Of a stretch of 45,504 nt of DNA, positions 44,015 to 45,504 are shown piece after piece. Position 1 is the stretch's first letter. Every line of letters starts with the position of its first letter. This DNA comes from Alcaligenaceae bacterium (GTDB lineage Bacteria > Pseudomonadota > Gammaproteobacteria > Burkholderiales > Burkholderiaceae_B). Location of the stretch: NCBI GenBank assembly GCA_012727555.1, contig JAAYGT010000135.1:1-45504 (forward strand). The letters are read 5' to 3'. Both the position numbers and the translations under genes were made by a program. The notes beneath the pieces were generated by a model. That model was not told the origin of the DNA. It searched no databases and was given only the letters and a program-made list of their open reading frames with translations.

Positions 44015-45106
44015 ATGAATGTTCGTGAATACTACGAAAACGCCCTGAGCGAGCGTGGTTATCGGCCTGATGATGCCCAACTGGCTGCCATTGACCGCTT
44101 GCAGGTTTTTTTTGATGACTGGATTCGTTTCAAGAATGACCGTTCTTCGGCCTTCAAGAAATTGTTCAAACGCCCGGACGTGCCGCGTGGGGTGTACCTG
44201 TGGGGGGGAGTGGGGCGTGGAAAAAGCTTCCTGATGGACGCGTTCTACACCACCGTGCCTGTCAAGCGTAAAACCCGTATTCACTTTCATGAATTCATGC
44301 GCGGGGTCCATCGCGAACTGGATGCGGTGAAAGGGCAGCAGGACCCCCTCGATGTGGTTGCTGGTCGCATTGCCAAGCGTTACCGGTTGATCTGTTTCGA
44401 CGAGTTTCATGTGTCCGATGTGGCCGATGCCATGATTCTTTACCGCTTGTTGCTCAAGTTGTTCGAGTACGGTACATCATTTGTAATGACATCGAATTAC
44501 GAGCCATCCACACTGTACCCTGATGGATTGCATCGTGATCGCATTCTGCCGGCGATCAAGCTCATTCAGGAGCGTATGGACATCATGAATGTGGACACTG
44601 GGGTTGATTACCGGCGTCGCACGCTGGAGCAGGTTCGTATGTACCTGAGCCCTTTGAATGATGAGACTCGCACCGAATTGCAGGACATCTTCGACCGACT
44701 GCTTGACACTGCGCCGCAAAAGCCTGTACTGACCGTCGAAAATCGTGAGCTGAAGGCGGTGGCGCTCGGTGGCAGTATTGTCTGGTTCGACTTTGCCACC
44801 CTGTGTGGCGGGCCACGTTCGCAAAACGACTATCTCGACCTGGCCAGTCGTTTCCAGACCATCATTTTGTCTGACGTGCCTCGCATGGCCGCACGGCAGG
44901 CATCCGAGGCACGTCGTTTTACCTGGCTGATCGATGTGCTGTACGATCACAAGGTCAAACTGATCATGTCAGCCGACTGCGAGCCCGAAGAACTGTATGT
45001 TCAGGGTCCGATGGCCAACGAGTTTCACCGCACCGTATCACGCCTTCTGGAAATGCAGTCGCGTGAATATCTGGAGTCCGAGCGCCGCGAAGCCGTTGCG
45101 CTTTAA
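44015..45106 (+). CDS. zapE: Cell division protein ZapE / AFG1-like ATPase
   Basis: 363 residues. Walker A is GGVGRGKS (64-71) in YLWGGVGRGKSFLMD, and Walker B is LICFDEFHVSDVADAM. The sequence also has FHEFMRGVHRELD and SNYEPSTLYPDGLHRDRILP, typical of the AFG1/ZapE family. In E. coli ZapE binds FtsZ and helps division under stress; mitochondrial AFG1 is involved in protein turnover. No clear Shine-Dalgarno sequence lies before the ATG, and the lpdA terminator ends 17 bases upstream, so its promoter must be weak, internal to lpdA, or it depends on read-through. sucA-sucB-lpdA-zapE is a known order in Alcaligenaceae. Confidence 0.95.
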   Translation: MNVREYYENALSERGYRPDDAQLAAIDRLQVFFDDWIRFKNDRSSAFKKLFKRPDVPRGVYLWGGVGRGKSFLMDAFYTTVPVKRKTRIHFHEFMRGVHRELDAVKGQQDPLDVVAGRIAKRYRLICFDEFHVSDVADAMILYRLLLKLFEYGTSFVMTSNYEPSTLYPDGLHRDRILPAIKLIQERMDIMNVDTGVDYRRRTLEQVRMYLSPLNDETRTELQDIFDRLLDTAPQKPVLTVENRELKAVALGGSIVWFDFATLCGGPRSQNDYLDLASRFQTIILSDVPRMAARQASEARRFTWLIDVLYDHKVKLIMSADCEPEELYVQGPMANEFHRTVSRLLEMQSREYLESERREAVAL

Positions 45107-45133
45107 TCCTTGTTCAACTTTCAAACAGTTTCC

Positions 45134-45504
45134 ATGCCTTCCACCATGACCACACGCGTGCTGACCGGTATTACAACGTCCGGAACACCCCATCTGGGCA
45201 ACTATGCCGGTGCCATCCGGCCCTCTATTGAAGCCAGTCGTCGCCCTGACGTCGATGCCTTCTATTTTCTGGCCGACTACCATGCCCTGATCAAGTGTGA
45301 TGATCCTTTACGGGTTGCCCGTTCCCGTCTTGAAATTGCTGCCACCTGGGTGGCTGCCGGCCTTGATCCGCAGCGTGTCACGTTCTACCGTCAGTCCGAC
45401 ATTCCCGAGATTCCCGAATTGTGCTGGATGCTGACGTGTGTAACGCCTAAGGGGCTGATGAACAGGGCGCACGCCTACAAGGCCTCGGTTGACCAGAATG
45501 TTGC
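45134..45504 (+). CDS. trpS: Tryptophanyl-tRNA synthetase, 3' truncated by window edge
   Basis: About 123 residues are visible, from ATG 45134 to the edge. The protein starts [20 protein letters not shown] and has the HIGH-like motif HLGNYAGA (20-27), then [17 protein letters not shown] and [20 protein letters not shown]. This matches the N-terminal Rossmann fold of TrpRS, which charges tRNA-Trp. The longer betaproteobacterial form is likely, but the end of the gene lies outside the window. A second in-frame ATG (45146) is possible. It follows zapE after 27 bases. Confidence 0.92.
   Translation, partial: MPSTMTTRVLTGITTSGTPHLGNYAGAIRPSIEASRRPDVDAFYFLADYHALIKCDDPLRVARSRLEIAATWVAAGLDPQRVTFYRQSDIPEIPELCWMLTCVTPKGLMNRAHAYKASVDQNV

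Overview
The window reads as ordinary chromosome from a betaproteobacterium of the order Burkholderiales, most likely Alcaligenaceae. The grounds are the protein families, the moderately high GC content, and blocks of gene order typical of that group: leuS-lptE-holA-proA-hemJ, sucA-sucB-lpdA-zapE, fkpB-ispH, and eno-ftsB. I see no prophage, integrase, transposase, CRISPR array, rRNA or tRNA. Most genes are housekeeping. Both edges cut a gene: an MFS transporter on the left and trpS on the right.

Layout. 1-1497: the end of a DHA2-type drug exporter and its MarR regulator. 1651-3309: eno and ftsB. 3290-7400, minus strand: an orphan TadE-like protein, hslO, an eroded AMP-ligase relative and an RDD membrane protein. 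7451-7783: a compact unit on the minus strand made of a promoter inside an inverted repeat, a 64-codon ORF and a strong terminator. 7897-15526, minus strand: leuS, lptE, holA, proA, hemJ and an RlmL-type rRNA methyltransferase. 15709-16534, minus strand: a YjfB-like small motility-associated protein, rpmG and rpmB. 16978-18252: cfa. 18256-21416, minus strand: a MATE exporter coupled to a GT-C-like membrane glycosyltransferase. 21527-22640, minus strand: rpmE2 (L31 type B) and radC. 22699-26249, plus strand: fkpB, ispH, a maiA-like GST and a DUF945 protein. 26331-27466, minus strand: an unrecognised two-part protein and a YkgJ-type cysteine-cluster protein.

27700-35341, plus strand, is the most coherent accessory unit. 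It holds a peptide-type ABC importer (solute-binding protein, two permeases, two ATPases) followed by a cytoplasmic alpha/beta hydrolase and an M20 metallopeptidase. Four successive junctions overlap by ATGA, and a hairpin follows the binding-protein gene. The arrangement suggests that one substrate class is imported and then hydrolysed in the cytoplasm. A perfect 25-bp inverted repeat closes the operon, before the convergent malic enzyme gene maeB.

38263-45106, plus strand: sucA, sucB, lpdA (2-oxoglutarate dehydrogenase) and zapE, followed by the start of trpS.

No clearly new defence or mobile system is visible. The observations that ordinary annotation does not explain are the promoter-operator-small-ORF unit near 7.45-7.78 kb, the 25-bp hairpin at 35.4 kb, the AMP-ligase relative that has lost its ATP-binding loop and C-terminal domain, the lone TadE protein, and the hydrolase-peptidase pair inside the ABC operon.
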